Assembly (NCBI GenBank): GCA_963724535.1
Contig: CAVRVD010000016.1
Span: forward strand, 186,001-250,000
Length of the DNA stretch: 64,000 nt
Direction of reading: 5' to 3'
Origin: JADJPO01 sp963724535
GTDB taxonomy: Bacteria > Actinomycetota > Actinomycetes > Actinomycetales > Kineosporiaceae
The notes beneath the pieces are model-generated. The model made no database searches. It was not told the DNA's origin and worked only from the letters and a program-made list of their open reading frames with translations. Of this stretch, positions 50,982 to 58,950 are shown piece after piece. Position numbers and translations under genes: made by a program. Numbering within the stretch: position 1 is the stretch's first letter; every line of letters starts with the position of its first letter.

Positions 50982-51696
50982 ACCCCCTGGCGCGGCCACC
51001 CCTGCGGTCACGCCTGCGGTGACCCCCGGGCTGGCGGCCGGCGAGGTGCACCTGGTCGACACCCCCGGCGGCCTGGCCCGGCTCACCGTGCACCGGCCGG
51101 GGTCCCGGCTGCGCGGCACCCTCGTCCTCGGCCATGGCGCCGGTGGCGGGATCGGCGCGCCCGACCTGGTCACCGCGACCGTGGCGGCGCTGGACAGCGG
51201 ATGGCAGGGGGTCCTGGTCGAGCAGCCCTGGCTGCTCGCCGGCCGCCTGGTGGCCGTCGCCCCACCGCGCCTCGATGCCTCCTGGACGGCGGCGCTGACC
51301 GCTCTGGGCGCCTCCGGCGGGTTCGACCCGGACCGGCCGCTGGTGCTCGGCGGGCGCAGCGCCGGTGCCCGGGTGGCCTGTCGGACGGCGCAGGCGCTGC
51401 ACGCACGTGCCGTGCTCGCCCTGGCCTTCCCGCTGCACCCGCCAGGTCGGCCCGAGCGCAGCCGGGCCGGTGAGCTCGCTCTGGCCGGGGTGCCGCTGCT
51501 CGTTGTCCAGGGCCGGCGGGACCCGTTCGGCACGGCCGGGGAGATCCGCGCCGCGTTGGCCGAGCAGCGTCTGGACGGACCCGGCGGCGACGTCGAGGTG
51601 CTCGAGGTGGACGGCGACCACGGCCTGAAGGCCGAGCCGCAGAAGATCGCCGTGGTCGTGTCGGGCTATCTCGATCGGATCGCCACCTCCAGCTGA
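50965..51696 (+). CDS. Alpha/beta-hydrolase family protein (KANL3/Tex30-like)
   Basis: This 243-residue alpha/beta hydrolase has an oxyanion segment LVLGHGAGGGIGAPDL, the nucleophile elbow LGGRSAGARVACRTA, the acid in VQGRRDPFG and the final His in VDGDHGLK. The sequence resembles the dienelactone-hydrolase/KANL3-Tex30 type. It overlaps the end of the YedK gene by 17 bases, so they are co-translated. Substrate unknown. Confidence 0.88.
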   Translation: MSRSSEPPGAATPAVTPAVTPGLAAGEVHLVDTPGGLARLTVHRPGSRLRGTLVLGHGAGGGIGAPDLVTATVAALDSGWQGVLVEQPWLLAGRLVAVAPPRLDASWTAALTALGASGGFDPDRPLVLGGRSAGARVACRTAQALHARAVLALAFPLHPPGRPERSRAGELALAGVPLLVVQGRRDPFGTAGEIRAALAEQRLDGPGGDVEVLEVDGDHGLKAEPQKIAVVVSGYLDRIATSS

Positions 51697-51733
51697 GCCA
51701 GGATCCCTTCCGAGGCGGGCACCCTTCGCGCCC

Positions 51734-51759
51734 GGAATGACGCCACCCGTCGCGGTGTT
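51734..51759 (+). promoter_or_regulatory. SigR-type promoter upstream of sigR
   Basis: GGAAT (51734-51738) and GTT (51757-51759) are separated by 18 bases, the consensus recognised by SigR/SigH-type sigma factors. It lies about 80 bases before the upstream sigR start and would give positive autoregulation. Confidence 0.7.
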
Positions 51760-51954
51760 CCCTGCCCCAAGAGGGTTCGCGGGTGCAGACCGCGGTGACG
51801 GCGCCCGCGGGAACGGGTCCGACGGAGGGAGCAGGTTTTGCTGGTCGCGGTGACCGACGACAGGCCGTTCGACGAACGGGGCGGCACGTCCGGCACGTCG
51901 GTGTGGCCGGTCCCGAGGGGTGCCCGGGACGCGGGAACGTTAGGCTCGGCCGCG

Positions 51955-52584
51955 ATGAGTGAGGACGAGGTCTCGAGCAACCGGGCTCCCGCGGACGAGA
52001 GCGCCGAGCGGCGCGCGGAGCGGTTCGAGCGCGACGCGCTGCAGTATCTGGACCAGCTGTACTCCGCGGCACTGCGGATGACCCGCAATGCCGCGGACGC
52101 CGAGGACCTGGTCCAGGAGACCTTCGCCAAGGCGTTCGCGGCCTTCCACCAGTACCAGCCCGGCACCAACCTCAAGGCGTGGCTGTACCGGATCCTGACC
52201 AACGCCTACATCAACAGCTACCGCAAGAAACAGCGCGAGCCGCAGCAGTCCGGCTCTGAGGAGATCGAGGACTGGCAGCTCGCCCGCGCCGAGTCGCACA
52301 CCTCCACGGGGTTGCGCTCGGCCGAGACCGAGGCCCTGGACCGGCTGCCGGACTCCGATGTCAAGGCGGCGTTGCAGCAGATCCCGGAGGAGTTCCGGAT
52401 CGCGGTCTACCTCGCCGACGTCGAGGGCTTCGCCTACAAGGAGATCGCCGACATCATGGGCACCCCGATCGGGACCGTGATGTCCCGCCTGCACCGCGGG
52501 CGGCGCCAGCTGCGCGAGCTGCTGGCGGACTACGCCCGCGAGCGGGGGCTGGTCGGTGCCGCCAGCAGCGAGGGCGGTGCCTGA
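51955..52584 (+). CDS. sigR: Thiol-oxidative-stress ECF sigma factor SigR (SigH in mycobacteria)
   Basis: This 209-residue group-4 sigma factor has region 2 (YLDQLYSAALRMTRNAADAE, DLVQETFAKAFAAFHQYQPG) and region 4 (EIADIMGTPIGTVMSRLHRG). It drives thiol-redox genes when RsrA is oxidised. The main start is ATG 51955. In frame upstream, TTG 51838 has a ggaggga site 7 bases before it and would add 39 residues, like the unstable long SigR isoform in Streptomyces. The stop overlaps rsrA (TGATG). Confidence 0.93.
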   Translation: MSEDEVSSNRAPADESAERRAERFERDALQYLDQLYSAALRMTRNAADAEDLVQETFAKAFAAFHQYQPGTNLKAWLYRILTNAYINSYRKKQREPQQSGSEEIEDWQLARAESHTSTGLRSAETEALDRLPDSDVKAALQQIPEEFRIAVYLADVEGFAYKEIADIMGTPIGTVMSRLHRGRRQLRELLADYARERGLVGAASSEGGA

Positions 52585-52850
52585 TGAGCTGCGGCAACCC
52601 GCACGAGACCGATTGTCGTGAGGTCCTGGACCGGCTCTACGAGTACCTGGACGGCGAGCTGACCCACACCGACACCGACCGGATCCGCCAGCACCTCGAG
52701 GAGTGCTCGCCCTGCCTGAGCGAGTACGGCCTCGAGGAGGCGTTGCGGGCGCTGTTGCGCCGCTGCTGCGCCTGCGAGCCGGCACCGGCCGAGCTGCGGG
52801 CCCGGATCATGGTGCAGATCACCCAGGTGCGCCTGCAGATCGACGGCTGA
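52584..52850 (+). CDS. rsrA: Zinc-containing anti-sigma factor RsrA
   Basis: This 88-residue ZAS anti-sigma factor has Cys11, His37, Cys41 and Cys44 (HLEECSPC), the same numbering as Streptomyces RsrA, so the redox switch is complete. Reduced zinc-bound RsrA holds SigR; oxidation forms a disulfide and releases it. Its last codons and stop are tandemly duplicated in the DNA. Confidence 0.93.
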   Translation: MSCGNPHETDCREVLDRLYEYLDGELTHTDTDRIRQHLEECSPCLSEYGLEEALRALLRRCCACEPAPAELRARIMVQITQVRLQIDG

Positions 52851-52869
52851 CCTGCAGATCGACGGCTGA
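52832..52869 (+). repeat. 19-bp tandem duplication over the rsrA stop codon
   Basis: cctgcagatcgacggctga at 52832-52850 is repeated exactly at 52851-52869. Only the first copy is in the reading frame; the second duplicates the last codons and stop as untranslated sequence. Confidence 0.9.
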
Positions 52870-52893
52870 GGTGGCGGCGCGACGCCGTCGCAG

Positions 52894-52968
52894 TCAGCTG
52901 TTCGGCCGCTTGCCGTGGTTGGCGGAGCTGCCCTTGCGGGCCTTGCGCTTGCGGGCGCGACGGCTCAT
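52894..52968 (-). CDS. Ribosomal protein bL37 (24 aa)
   Basis: The 24-residue product MSRRARKRKARKGSSANHGK ends RPNS and matches the tiny actinobacterial large-subunit protein bL37, marked by ANHGKRPN. A gaggagga site precedes the ATG at 52968. It lies convergent with rsrA. Such a gene is often missed because of its length. Confidence 0.9.
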   Translation of the reverse strand: MSRRARKRKARKGSSANHGKRPNS

Positions 52969-53140
52969 GGTTGTCCTCCTCCCGGGGGCGCCGACGAACG
53001 GTGCCGAGTCGATACCGACGTGACACGGGTCTGCCGCCGCAGCGGCGCGATCCCGGCACATCCTGGCACACCCCGGTACCCGCGGACGGCGTGGTCCATC
53101 GTGGCTCAAGCCCCTGAGCTGAGTGGTCGATGGGCCAACG

Positions 53141-54247
53141 GTGAGCGAGATCTCCGAGCAGTACCAGACGCGAGTGGCCCCCTACTTGAGTGCCTTGTCC
53201 GAACTGCTCGGCTCGGACCTGCACTGCAAGGTCGGCTCGCCGCCCCGGATCCGGATCGACGGGCGGCTGCGCCGCCTGCAGGCCCCGGTGCTCAACCCGG
53301 CCGACACCGAGGCGATGCTCGACGAGATCATGGACCGGCCGGACCTGCGCGCGCACTTCGAGAAGACCAACGAGGCCGACTTCGCCTACGCCGTGGCGGG
53401 CATCGGCCGGTTCCGGGTGAACGCCTTCCGGGCCCGCGGGTCGGTGGGCATGGTCTTCCGCCGGGTGGCCACCGGGGCGATCCCCCTGGAGACCCTGGGC
53501 ATGCCGGAGGCCGTCGGCGCGCTCGCGCTGGAGCCGCGGGGGCTGGTCCTGGTCACCGGCCCCACCGGGTCGGGCAAGACCACCACCCTGGCGAGCATGG
53601 TCGACCTGATCAACCGCAACCGCGAGGTGCACGTGGTCACCATCGAGGACCCGATCGAGGTGCTCCACGAGGACCAGCTTGCGATGATCAACCAGCGCGA
53701 GATCACGGTGGACACCGAGGACTTCACCGGGGCGATGCGCGCAGCGATGCGCCAGGACCCGGACGTGATCCTGGTCGGTGAGATGCGGGACGAGGAGACG
53801 GTCAAGGCAGCCCTGGCGGCCGCCGAGACCGGGCATTTCGTGATGTCCACGCTGCACACCACCGACGCCCGGGAGACGGTCACCCGGATCATCGACTTCT
53901 TCCCGCCGCACGAGCAGCGCCAGCTGCGGCTGACCCTGGCCAGCGTGCTGCGCGGGGTGATCTGTCAGCGGCTGGTGACGCGGGCCGATGGCAAGGGCCG
54001 CTGCGTGGCCGCCGAGATCTGCGTGAACAACGGCAGGATCAGCGAGGCGATCATCGACCCGGGGAAGACCTCCAGCATCGAGCAGCTGGTCGCCGACGGC
54101 GCCTTCTACGGCATGCAGACCTTCGACCAGCACCTGATCGCGCTGCTGCGCGACGGCGTGATCAAGCTCAGCGACGCGCTGTCCGCCTCCAGCAACCCGC
54201 ACGACCTGCAGGTCGAGCTGCGTCGGCAGGGTCTGGTCGTCGCCTGA
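53141..54247 (+). CDS. PilT-like type IV pilus retraction ATPase family protein
   Basis: This protein of about 368 residues is a PilT/GspE-family ATPase with SDLHCKVGSPPRIRIDGRL, Walker A VTGPTGSGKTTTLA, Asp box VVTIEDPIEVLHED, Walker B PDVILVGEMRDEETV and the His box TGHFVMSTLHTTDA. It is PilT-like in length and lacks an N1E domain. GTG 53141 is used; GTG 53123 is in frame. No pilin, PilB, PilC or PilM gene lies nearby, so its machinery must be elsewhere. Confidence 0.88.
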   Translation: MSEISEQYQTRVAPYLSALSELLGSDLHCKVGSPPRIRIDGRLRRLQAPVLNPADTEAMLDEIMDRPDLRAHFEKTNEADFAYAVAGIGRFRVNAFRARGSVGMVFRRVATGAIPLETLGMPEAVGALALEPRGLVLVTGPTGSGKTTTLASMVDLINRNREVHVVTIEDPIEVLHEDQLAMINQREITVDTEDFTGAMRAAMRQDPDVILVGEMRDEETVKAALAAAETGHFVMSTLHTTDARETVTRIIDFFPPHEQRQLRLTLASVLRGVICQRLVTRADGKGRCVAAEICVNNGRISEAIIDPGKTSSIEQLVADGAFYGMQTFDQHLIALLRDGVIKLSDALSASSNPHDLQVELRRQGLVVA

Positions 54248-54278
54248 TCCCGACCGCGGTCCCCCTACGCTGTGCCGA

Positions 54279-54647
54279 ATGGGGACGGCACGGCTGAGCT
54301 TCACGGTCACCGAGCAGGACACCGCGCGGGCCCTCGGCAGCGGCGACCTCGAGGTGCTTGCCACCCCGCGGCTGCTCGCCTGGTGCGAGGCGGCAACCTG
54401 CCGAGCCGTCCAGGACGACCTGGCGCCGCAGCGCACCAGCGTCGGCACCCGGGTGCGGCTGGACCATCTGCGGGCCAGCCCGGTGGGGGCGCTGATCGAG
54501 GTGCGTGCCGACGTGGTGCACACCGACGGGCGGCTGCTCGAGTTCGACGTGGCGGCGGTGGACGGCGCCGGGCAGGTGCTGGCCACCGGCTCGGTGCGCC
54601 GGGTCGTCGTCGACACCCAGCGGTTCCTGGCGCGGTTGACGAGCTGA
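54279..54647 (+). CDS. FlK-like hotdog-fold thioesterase
   Basis: This 122-residue hotdog protein has LATPRLLAWCEAATCRAV and TSVGTRVRLDHLRASPVG, the layout of the FlK (fluoroacetyl-CoA) thioesterase family with Glu and His in the expected regions. The family is broad and fluoroacetate use is not implied. The ATG lies 7 bases after TACGCT (54266-54271), a leaderless start. Confidence 0.85.
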   Translation: MGTARLSFTVTEQDTARALGSGDLEVLATPRLLAWCEAATCRAVQDDLAPQRTSVGTRVRLDHLRASPVGALIEVRADVVHTDGRLLEFDVAAVDGAGQVLATGSVRRVVVDTQRFLARLTS

Positions 54648-54700
54648 GCTGGAACCGGCGTCCCGAGGGTAGAACCCAGGTCAGAAGCCTGCGGCGGCCG

Positions 54701-55120
54701 TCAGGCCTTCTTCGTCTCCCAGAAGATCGTGTCGATCTCGGCGATCTTGGCCAGTAGCTGGTCGGCGACGGACTCCTCGAGCGAGCCCTTGGTGCCGCCG
54801 GCCCCGGCGAGCTTGGTCGCCTCGTTGAAGAGGGCGTGCAGCTGCGGGTACTTCTCGAAGTGCGGCGGCTTGAAGTAGTCGGTCCACAGCACCCACAGGT
54901 GGTGCTTGACCAGCTCGCTGCGCTCCTCCTTGATCTGCAGCGCACGGGCGCGGAACGCCTCGTCGTCCGAGTCGTGGTACTTGGTGATGGTCGCCTTGAC
55001 CGACTCCGCCTCGATCCGCGCCTGGGCGGGGTCGTAGACGCCACAGGGCAGGTCGCAGTGGGCGCTGGCCGTTGTCGGGCGGACGGCGCTGAGCAGGGCG
55101 TCGAGCAGACGCGTCGGCAT
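54701..55120 (-). CDS. sodN: Nickel superoxide dismutase precursor
   Basis: This 139-residue protein has a 20-residue propeptide and then HCDLPCGVYDPAQARIEAES, the Ni-hook with His21, Cys22 and Cys26 as ligands after cleavage. Maturation by SodX exposes His. It removes cytoplasmic superoxide. The ATG at 55120 has a ggaagg site. The protease gene sodX is on the same strand 2.4 kb away, separated by a sigma-like gene pair on the other strand. Confidence 0.95.
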   Translation of the reverse strand: MPTRLLDALLSAVRPTTASAHCDLPCGVYDPAQARIEAESVKATITKYHDSDDEAFRARALQIKEERSELVKHHLWVLWTDYFKPPHFEKYPQLHALFNEATKLAGAGGTKGSLEESVADQLLAKIAEIDTIFWETKKA

Positions 55121-55528
55121 CCGGGCACTTCCTTCCATCGGTCGGGTCCTGGTCTGGGGTGAACCTGGTCGAACGCTACTCCGGACGGGGGCGAGGCGCC
55201 CGACGGGGCCCGCGCGGCGAGGGGCGGCACCAGAGGCCGTGGTGTTTCGGGCGTGTCCCCACCAGGTGGGGACAGGGGTCCCAAGAGAGCGGTTCCCCGA
55301 ATGCGACGGCGTTTCGGGCACCAGAAAGTAATCGACTCGATACGTAGCGTGTAGCACTAACAGGCCAATCCGCGATAGAACAAGAGCCGACACCACTGGC
55401 TGACACCCCCAGGGCCATCTGGGCGACAGCCGGAGAGCCGGCACCGGATGCGCTGGCGCAGGGACCCACCACGGATGACCGAGGCCGAACAGGGGCTGTA
55501 CAGGGATCATGCGATGCGGGGGAGGGTC
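55121..55528. other. Regulatory gap between sodN and the sigma-like gene
   Basis: About 400 bases hold the divergent promoters of sodN and the sigma-like gene. The word gtttcgggc occurs at 55244-55252 and 55311-55319, and an inverted repeat lies between. An AT-richer patch at 55325-55385 could carry a promoter. No gene is seen. Confidence 0.5.
55255..55273. promoter_or_regulatory. Perfect short palindrome upstream of sodN
   Basis: gtccccac (55255-55262) and gtggggac (55266-55273) form an 8-base stem with a cag loop. It may be an operator or a small terminator in the sodN promoter region. Confidence 0.4.
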
Positions 55529-56209
55529 GTGAACGAGACCTACGGCACCGACGTGCTGGGCCGGGCTCGAGCCGGTGACGAGCGGGCCTTCCTGGCCCTG
55601 TACCGCGCCGCACAGCCCGGCCTGCTGCGCTACCTGTCCGTGCTGGTCGGCGCTGATGCCGAGGAGGTGGCCATCGCGACCTGGGCAGAGGTGAACCAGG
55701 AGCTGGCTGCCTTCACCGGTGGGCTCGACTCCTTCCGTGGCTGGGTGGCGGGCATCGGTCGGCGACAGGCAGGTGAGCTCCGCCAGCGCCAGGTCGGCGA
55801 GGGGCAGGCGTCCCGGCCGATCGACGTTCTCGGTGGCCCGACTCCGCCGCGGGCGGCCAGGGCGCTGCGGACCATCGCGCAGCTGCCGGGCGTGGAGGCC
55901 GAGGCGATCACCCTGCGCGCGGTGATGGGGATGGGGGAGAGTGAGGCGGCCGGCGTTCTGGGCATGGGCCGGATCGCCTTGCGGCGCACCGCCGAACGCG
56001 GACTGCGGGCCCTGGCCCGGCGCCTGGAGCCGGTACCCACCGCGCCCCCCGTCGACGACCTGGCTGCGGCCGATCTGCCCCGGTCCGGCCGGCGCGGCGT
56101 GGAGTCGGCACCGACCGAGGTCATCACCGTGGACGACACGAGGTTCGGTGCACGGGTGGACGCCCGGGTCGATACGGGGATCGATACGGGGATCGAGGTG
56201 TCCCGATGA
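55529..56209 (+). CDS. Sigma-70/ECF-like protein
   Basis: This protein of about 226 residues has an ECF region-2-like start (VLGRARAGDERAFLALYRAA) and a weak region 4 (AAGVLGMGRIALRRTAERGL). Its charged C-terminal tail has no match. GTG 55529 is used because gggggagg lies just before it; ATG 55514, ATG 55475 and GTG 55448 are alternatives. It overlaps the next gene in an ATGA. Residues normally making -10 contacts are poorly conserved, so it may be a diverged sigma factor. Confidence 0.75.
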   Translation: MNETYGTDVLGRARAGDERAFLALYRAAQPGLLRYLSVLVGADAEEVAIATWAEVNQELAAFTGGLDSFRGWVAGIGRRQAGELRQRQVGEGQASRPIDVLGGPTPPRAARALRTIAQLPGVEAEAITLRAVMGMGESEAAGVLGMGRIALRRTAERGLRALARRLEPVPTAPPVDDLAAADLPRSGRRGVESAPTEVITVDDTRFGARVDARVDTGIDTGIEVSR

Positions 56210-57543
56210 GCATGCGTTTTCCTGGTCCTCGCCGTCCGGTCGGCACTGCGGCACCGGAGCCGAGCGGCGTGCCGATGCTCACCCTGGTCGGCGAGGTCGA
56301 CCGACGGACACTGCGGGTCCTGGACGGCCGTGCCCCGTTCGGCGCCGGATGCGACTGCCTGGTCTCCCTGCTGGCCGACGCCTGTGTCGCCGCGGACGAG
56401 CTCGAGCTGCGCGGCGAGGCCGAGGTGCTTGCCGGCTACCGCGCGGCGCGGCAGAACCGCGTTCGGCACCGGCTGCCGGTTGCCGTCTCGGCCCGTCGAT
56501 CGGGCGCCCGCCGCGCAGCCCGCCCGTCCCGCCGCGTCGGTGCGGGCGTCACACCGTTGATCGGTTCCACGATCGCCGTGGCCGCCTCGACGGTGGTGCT
56601 GATGCTGGCCGGCTCAGGAATGCTCGGCATGCCCTCGAGTCGGCTCACGCCGGGCCCTGCAGTGCCCACCCCGGTGCAGGCGGTGTCCGTCTCCGTCTCC
56701 GGCGCCGGGCACCCGGCCGGCACCGGCGGCGTGGCCGCCGCGGGCTCATCCGGTCCGGCCTCGCCGTCCGGGTCGCCCGGTGCCTGGGACACTCAGGACG
56801 GCGGGGGAGCCGACCCGGCCGGGGCCGCCGCCGGGCCTGGCCAGCAGATCGCCGGCACCGCCTCCCGGGCGGCCGATGCGACGTCCCCGGTGCCGGAGAC
56901 GAACGGGACCACTGCCGACGGCCAGTCCGACGGCCCAACCCAGGCCCCGGCGCCGCCCTCGTCAGCACGGCCGTCCGGCACCGGCCCGAACCGCAGCGGA
57001 GGCAGTGGAACCCGCACCGACGGGTCCACCGGTGGGGCTCGCCCGGCCAAGGGCTCCTCCGGCGGTGGGACCACGAGGAAGGACTCCGCGGGGACGGGCT
57101 CGACGGGCGACGATCCGCAGAGGAAGGCGACCACGGGCGGCGACCCGAAGGGCGACGGGGGCAGCAGGTCCGGGCGGGACCCGAACGGGGTGCGCGGCAA
57201 GGCGAAGGACGTCGCCCCGACGGCGCCCGTCGGCGGCGAGGACCGGCTCGACCCCGCCGCCGAGTCGCCGTCGGCCACCCAGGACGGACGGGTGCTGACC
57301 GGGACCGGGACCGGGCCCGCGCCCGAGGGCGTCGAAGTGACCGGTCCGGTCCTGGTGCTCGGTCGGGTCAGCGAGTCGATCGTGGCCGGTGAAGGCCTGT
57401 CGCCTGAGCTGCCGCGCGGCGCCTGCATCGCCTGGCGGCTGGGCCGCAGTCATCCTCGGGAGCAGGCCGTCCTGATCGCCCCGCCCGGCTACGAGGAGAC
57501 GCTGGACGTCCTGTGCCGCGACCTGCTGATCCGTACCCGCTGA
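56206..57543 (+). CDS. Single-pass membrane protein with long disordered outer region, possible anti-sigma
   Basis: This 445-residue protein has a cytoplasmic N-part (about 1-112) with two Cys in FGAGCDCLVSLLADAC, a transmembrane helix (about 116-137), then about 220 residues rich in Ser, Gly, Thr, Pro and Asp, and a compact C-terminal module (VLVLGRVSESIVAGEGLSPE to DLLIRTR). Coupling to the sigma-like gene and the topology fit a transmembrane anti-sigma factor, but no ZAS motif is present. Function is inferred from context. Confidence 0.65.
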   Translation: MSMRFPGPRRPVGTAAPEPSGVPMLTLVGEVDRRTLRVLDGRAPFGAGCDCLVSLLADACVAADELELRGEAEVLAGYRAARQNRVRHRLPVAVSARRSGARRAARPSRRVGAGVTPLIGSTIAVAASTVVLMLAGSGMLGMPSSRLTPGPAVPTPVQAVSVSVSGAGHPAGTGGVAAAGSSGPASPSGSPGAWDTQDGGGADPAGAAAGPGQQIAGTASRAADATSPVPETNGTTADGQSDGPTQAPAPPSSARPSGTGPNRSGGSGTRTDGSTGGARPAKGSSGGGTTRKDSAGTGSTGDDPQRKATTGGDPKGDGGSRSGRDPNGVRGKAKDVAPTAPVGGEDRLDPAAESPSATQDGRVLTGTGTGPAPEGVEVTGPVLVLGRVSESIVAGEGLSPELPRGACIAWRLGRSHPREQAVLIAPPGYEETLDVLCRDLLIRTR

Positions 57544-57554
57544 TCCGTACCCGC
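57527..57554 (+). repeat. 14-bp tandem duplication at a stop codon
   Basis: tgatccgtacccgc at 57527-57540 repeats exactly at 57541-57554. The copy boundary is the stop codon of the membrane protein gene. Confidence 0.85.
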
Positions 57555-57569
57555 TGATGCGGGCCGGCG

Positions 57570-57863
57570 TCACAGCCGGCGGGGCCGTGGCCACAGCCGG
57601 GCCAGGACCACCCCGACCACGTCGTGCACGGGCACGGCGCCGACCAGCCAGGAGTCGACGCCCTCGGCCGGGTTGTCCCGTTCCACCCACCAGCCGCCGT
57701 CCTGGGCGAAGGTGATCCGCTTGACCGACAGCGGTCGCTCACCCGGTAGCCGGACCAGGCCGATCCGCCCGGGCCGCGGCCGGTGCCGGCCGACCAGCAG
57801 CAGGTCGCCGTCGCTCAGGGTGGGCTGCATCGACGAGCCCTGGACACGGACCAACGACCACAC
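57570..57863 (-). CDS. sodX: Nickel-type superoxide dismutase maturation protease
   Basis: This protein of about 97 residues has the S26 signal-peptidase fold with the serine box VQGSSMQPTLSDGDLLLVGR, split as GSSMQPTL (Ser near 11), and the Lys in LSVKRITF, followed by WWVERDNPAEGVDSWLVGAV. It removes the SodN propeptide. GTG 57863 is preferred; an upstream ATG at 57953 is in frame but would overlap the next gene's start. Confidence 0.88.
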   Translation of the reverse strand: MWSLVRVQGSSMQPTLSDGDLLLVGRHRPRPGRIGLVRLPGERPLSVKRITFAQDGGWWVERDNPAEGVDSWLVGAVPVHDVVGVVLARLWPRPRRL

Positions 57864-57951
57864 GGCGTCGATTCTCGCCCATCCGGGACGCCGCCACCGG
57901 GTGCGGCATTCCGCCGCCGGGGATGGGCCAGCGGCCGGTAGCGTGACGGTC

Positions 57952-58923
57952 ATGCTTGCCGCCTACGCCGCCCGTCTGAACCCCGACGACCCGCTGAGCG
58001 CGCTGGAGGTGGGCGAGCGACCCTCGCCGCAGGCCCCCGACGGGTGGGCCAGGGTCACCGTCAAGGCGGCCAGCCTGAACCACCATGACCTGTGGAGCCT
58101 GCGCGGGGTGGGTCTGGGCGCCGACGCGTTGCCGATGATCCTCGGCTGCGACGCGGCGGGCATCGACGAGGACGGCAACGAGGTCGTCGTCCACGCCGTC
58201 ATCAGCGACCCCGACTACCGCGGCGACGAGACCATGGACCCGCGCCGATCCTTACTCTCCGAACGGTTCCAGGGGTCCCTGGCGGACGAGGTCGTGGTGC
58301 CGAGGCGCAACCTGGTGCCGAAGCCGGCGGAGCTGTCCTTCGCCGAGGCCGCCTGCCTGCCCACCGCGTGGCTGACCGCCTACCGGATGCTGTTCACCCA
58401 GTCCGGCGTGTCCCCGGGCGCGACGGTCCTGGTCCAGGGCGCCGGCGGGGGGGTGGCGACCGCTCTGATCGTGCTCGGCCGCGCCGCCGGGCTGCGGGTC
58501 TGGGTCACCAGCCGGGACGAGACCAAGCGACAGCGGGCCCTCGAGCTCGGCGCCGACGCGGTGTTCGAGTCCGGGGCCCGGTTGCCTGAGCGGGTGGACG
58601 CGGTGATGGAGACCGTCGGCGCGGCGACCTGGAGCCACTCGCTGCGGTCGCTGAACCAGGGTGGGGCCGTGGTGATCTCGGGGGCCACCTCCGGCCCGAA
58701 CCCTAAGGCCACCGAGCTGAACCGGATCTTCTTCCTGCAGCTGCGGGTGATCGGCTCGACGATGGGCACCAGGGCGGAGCTGGAGCGGCTGATCCGGCTG
58801 TGCGTGGCCACCGGGGTACGTCCGGTCGTCGACACCGTGCTGCCGCTGGAACAGGCCCGGGACGGCTTCGCCAAGCTCGCCGAGGGCGATGTGGTCGGCA
58901 AGATCGTGGTGACCCGCCCCTGA
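57952..58923 (+). CDS. Zinc-free MDR-family oxidoreductase (quinone reductase-like)
   Basis: This 323-residue MDR protein has KAASLNHHDLWSLRGVGLG, MILGCDAAGIDEDG, a nucleotide-binding LVQGAGGGVATALIVLGRAAG and a C-terminal VVDTVLPLEQARDGFAKLAE. It lacks the structural-zinc cysteine set. Substrate unknown; quinones or enoyl thioesters are typical. The ATG lies 7 bases after TAGCGT (57939-57944), a leaderless start. Confidence 0.88.
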   Translation: MLAAYAARLNPDDPLSALEVGERPSPQAPDGWARVTVKAASLNHHDLWSLRGVGLGADALPMILGCDAAGIDEDGNEVVVHAVISDPDYRGDETMDPRRSLLSERFQGSLADEVVVPRRNLVPKPAELSFAEAACLPTAWLTAYRMLFTQSGVSPGATVLVQGAGGGVATALIVLGRAAGLRVWVTSRDETKRQRALELGADAVFESGARLPERVDAVMETVGAATWSHSLRSLNQGGAVVISGATSGPNPKATELNRIFFLQLRVIGSTMGTRAELERLIRLCVATGVRPVVDTVLPLEQARDGFAKLAEGDVVGKIVVTRP

Positions 58924-58950
58924 GATCTTCCGCGCCCGGCGGACCGGGTA

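Noticed and set aside
54279..54647. Fluoroacetate resistance
   Set aside because: FlK-like thioesterases form a broad family and no organofluorine genes are nearby.
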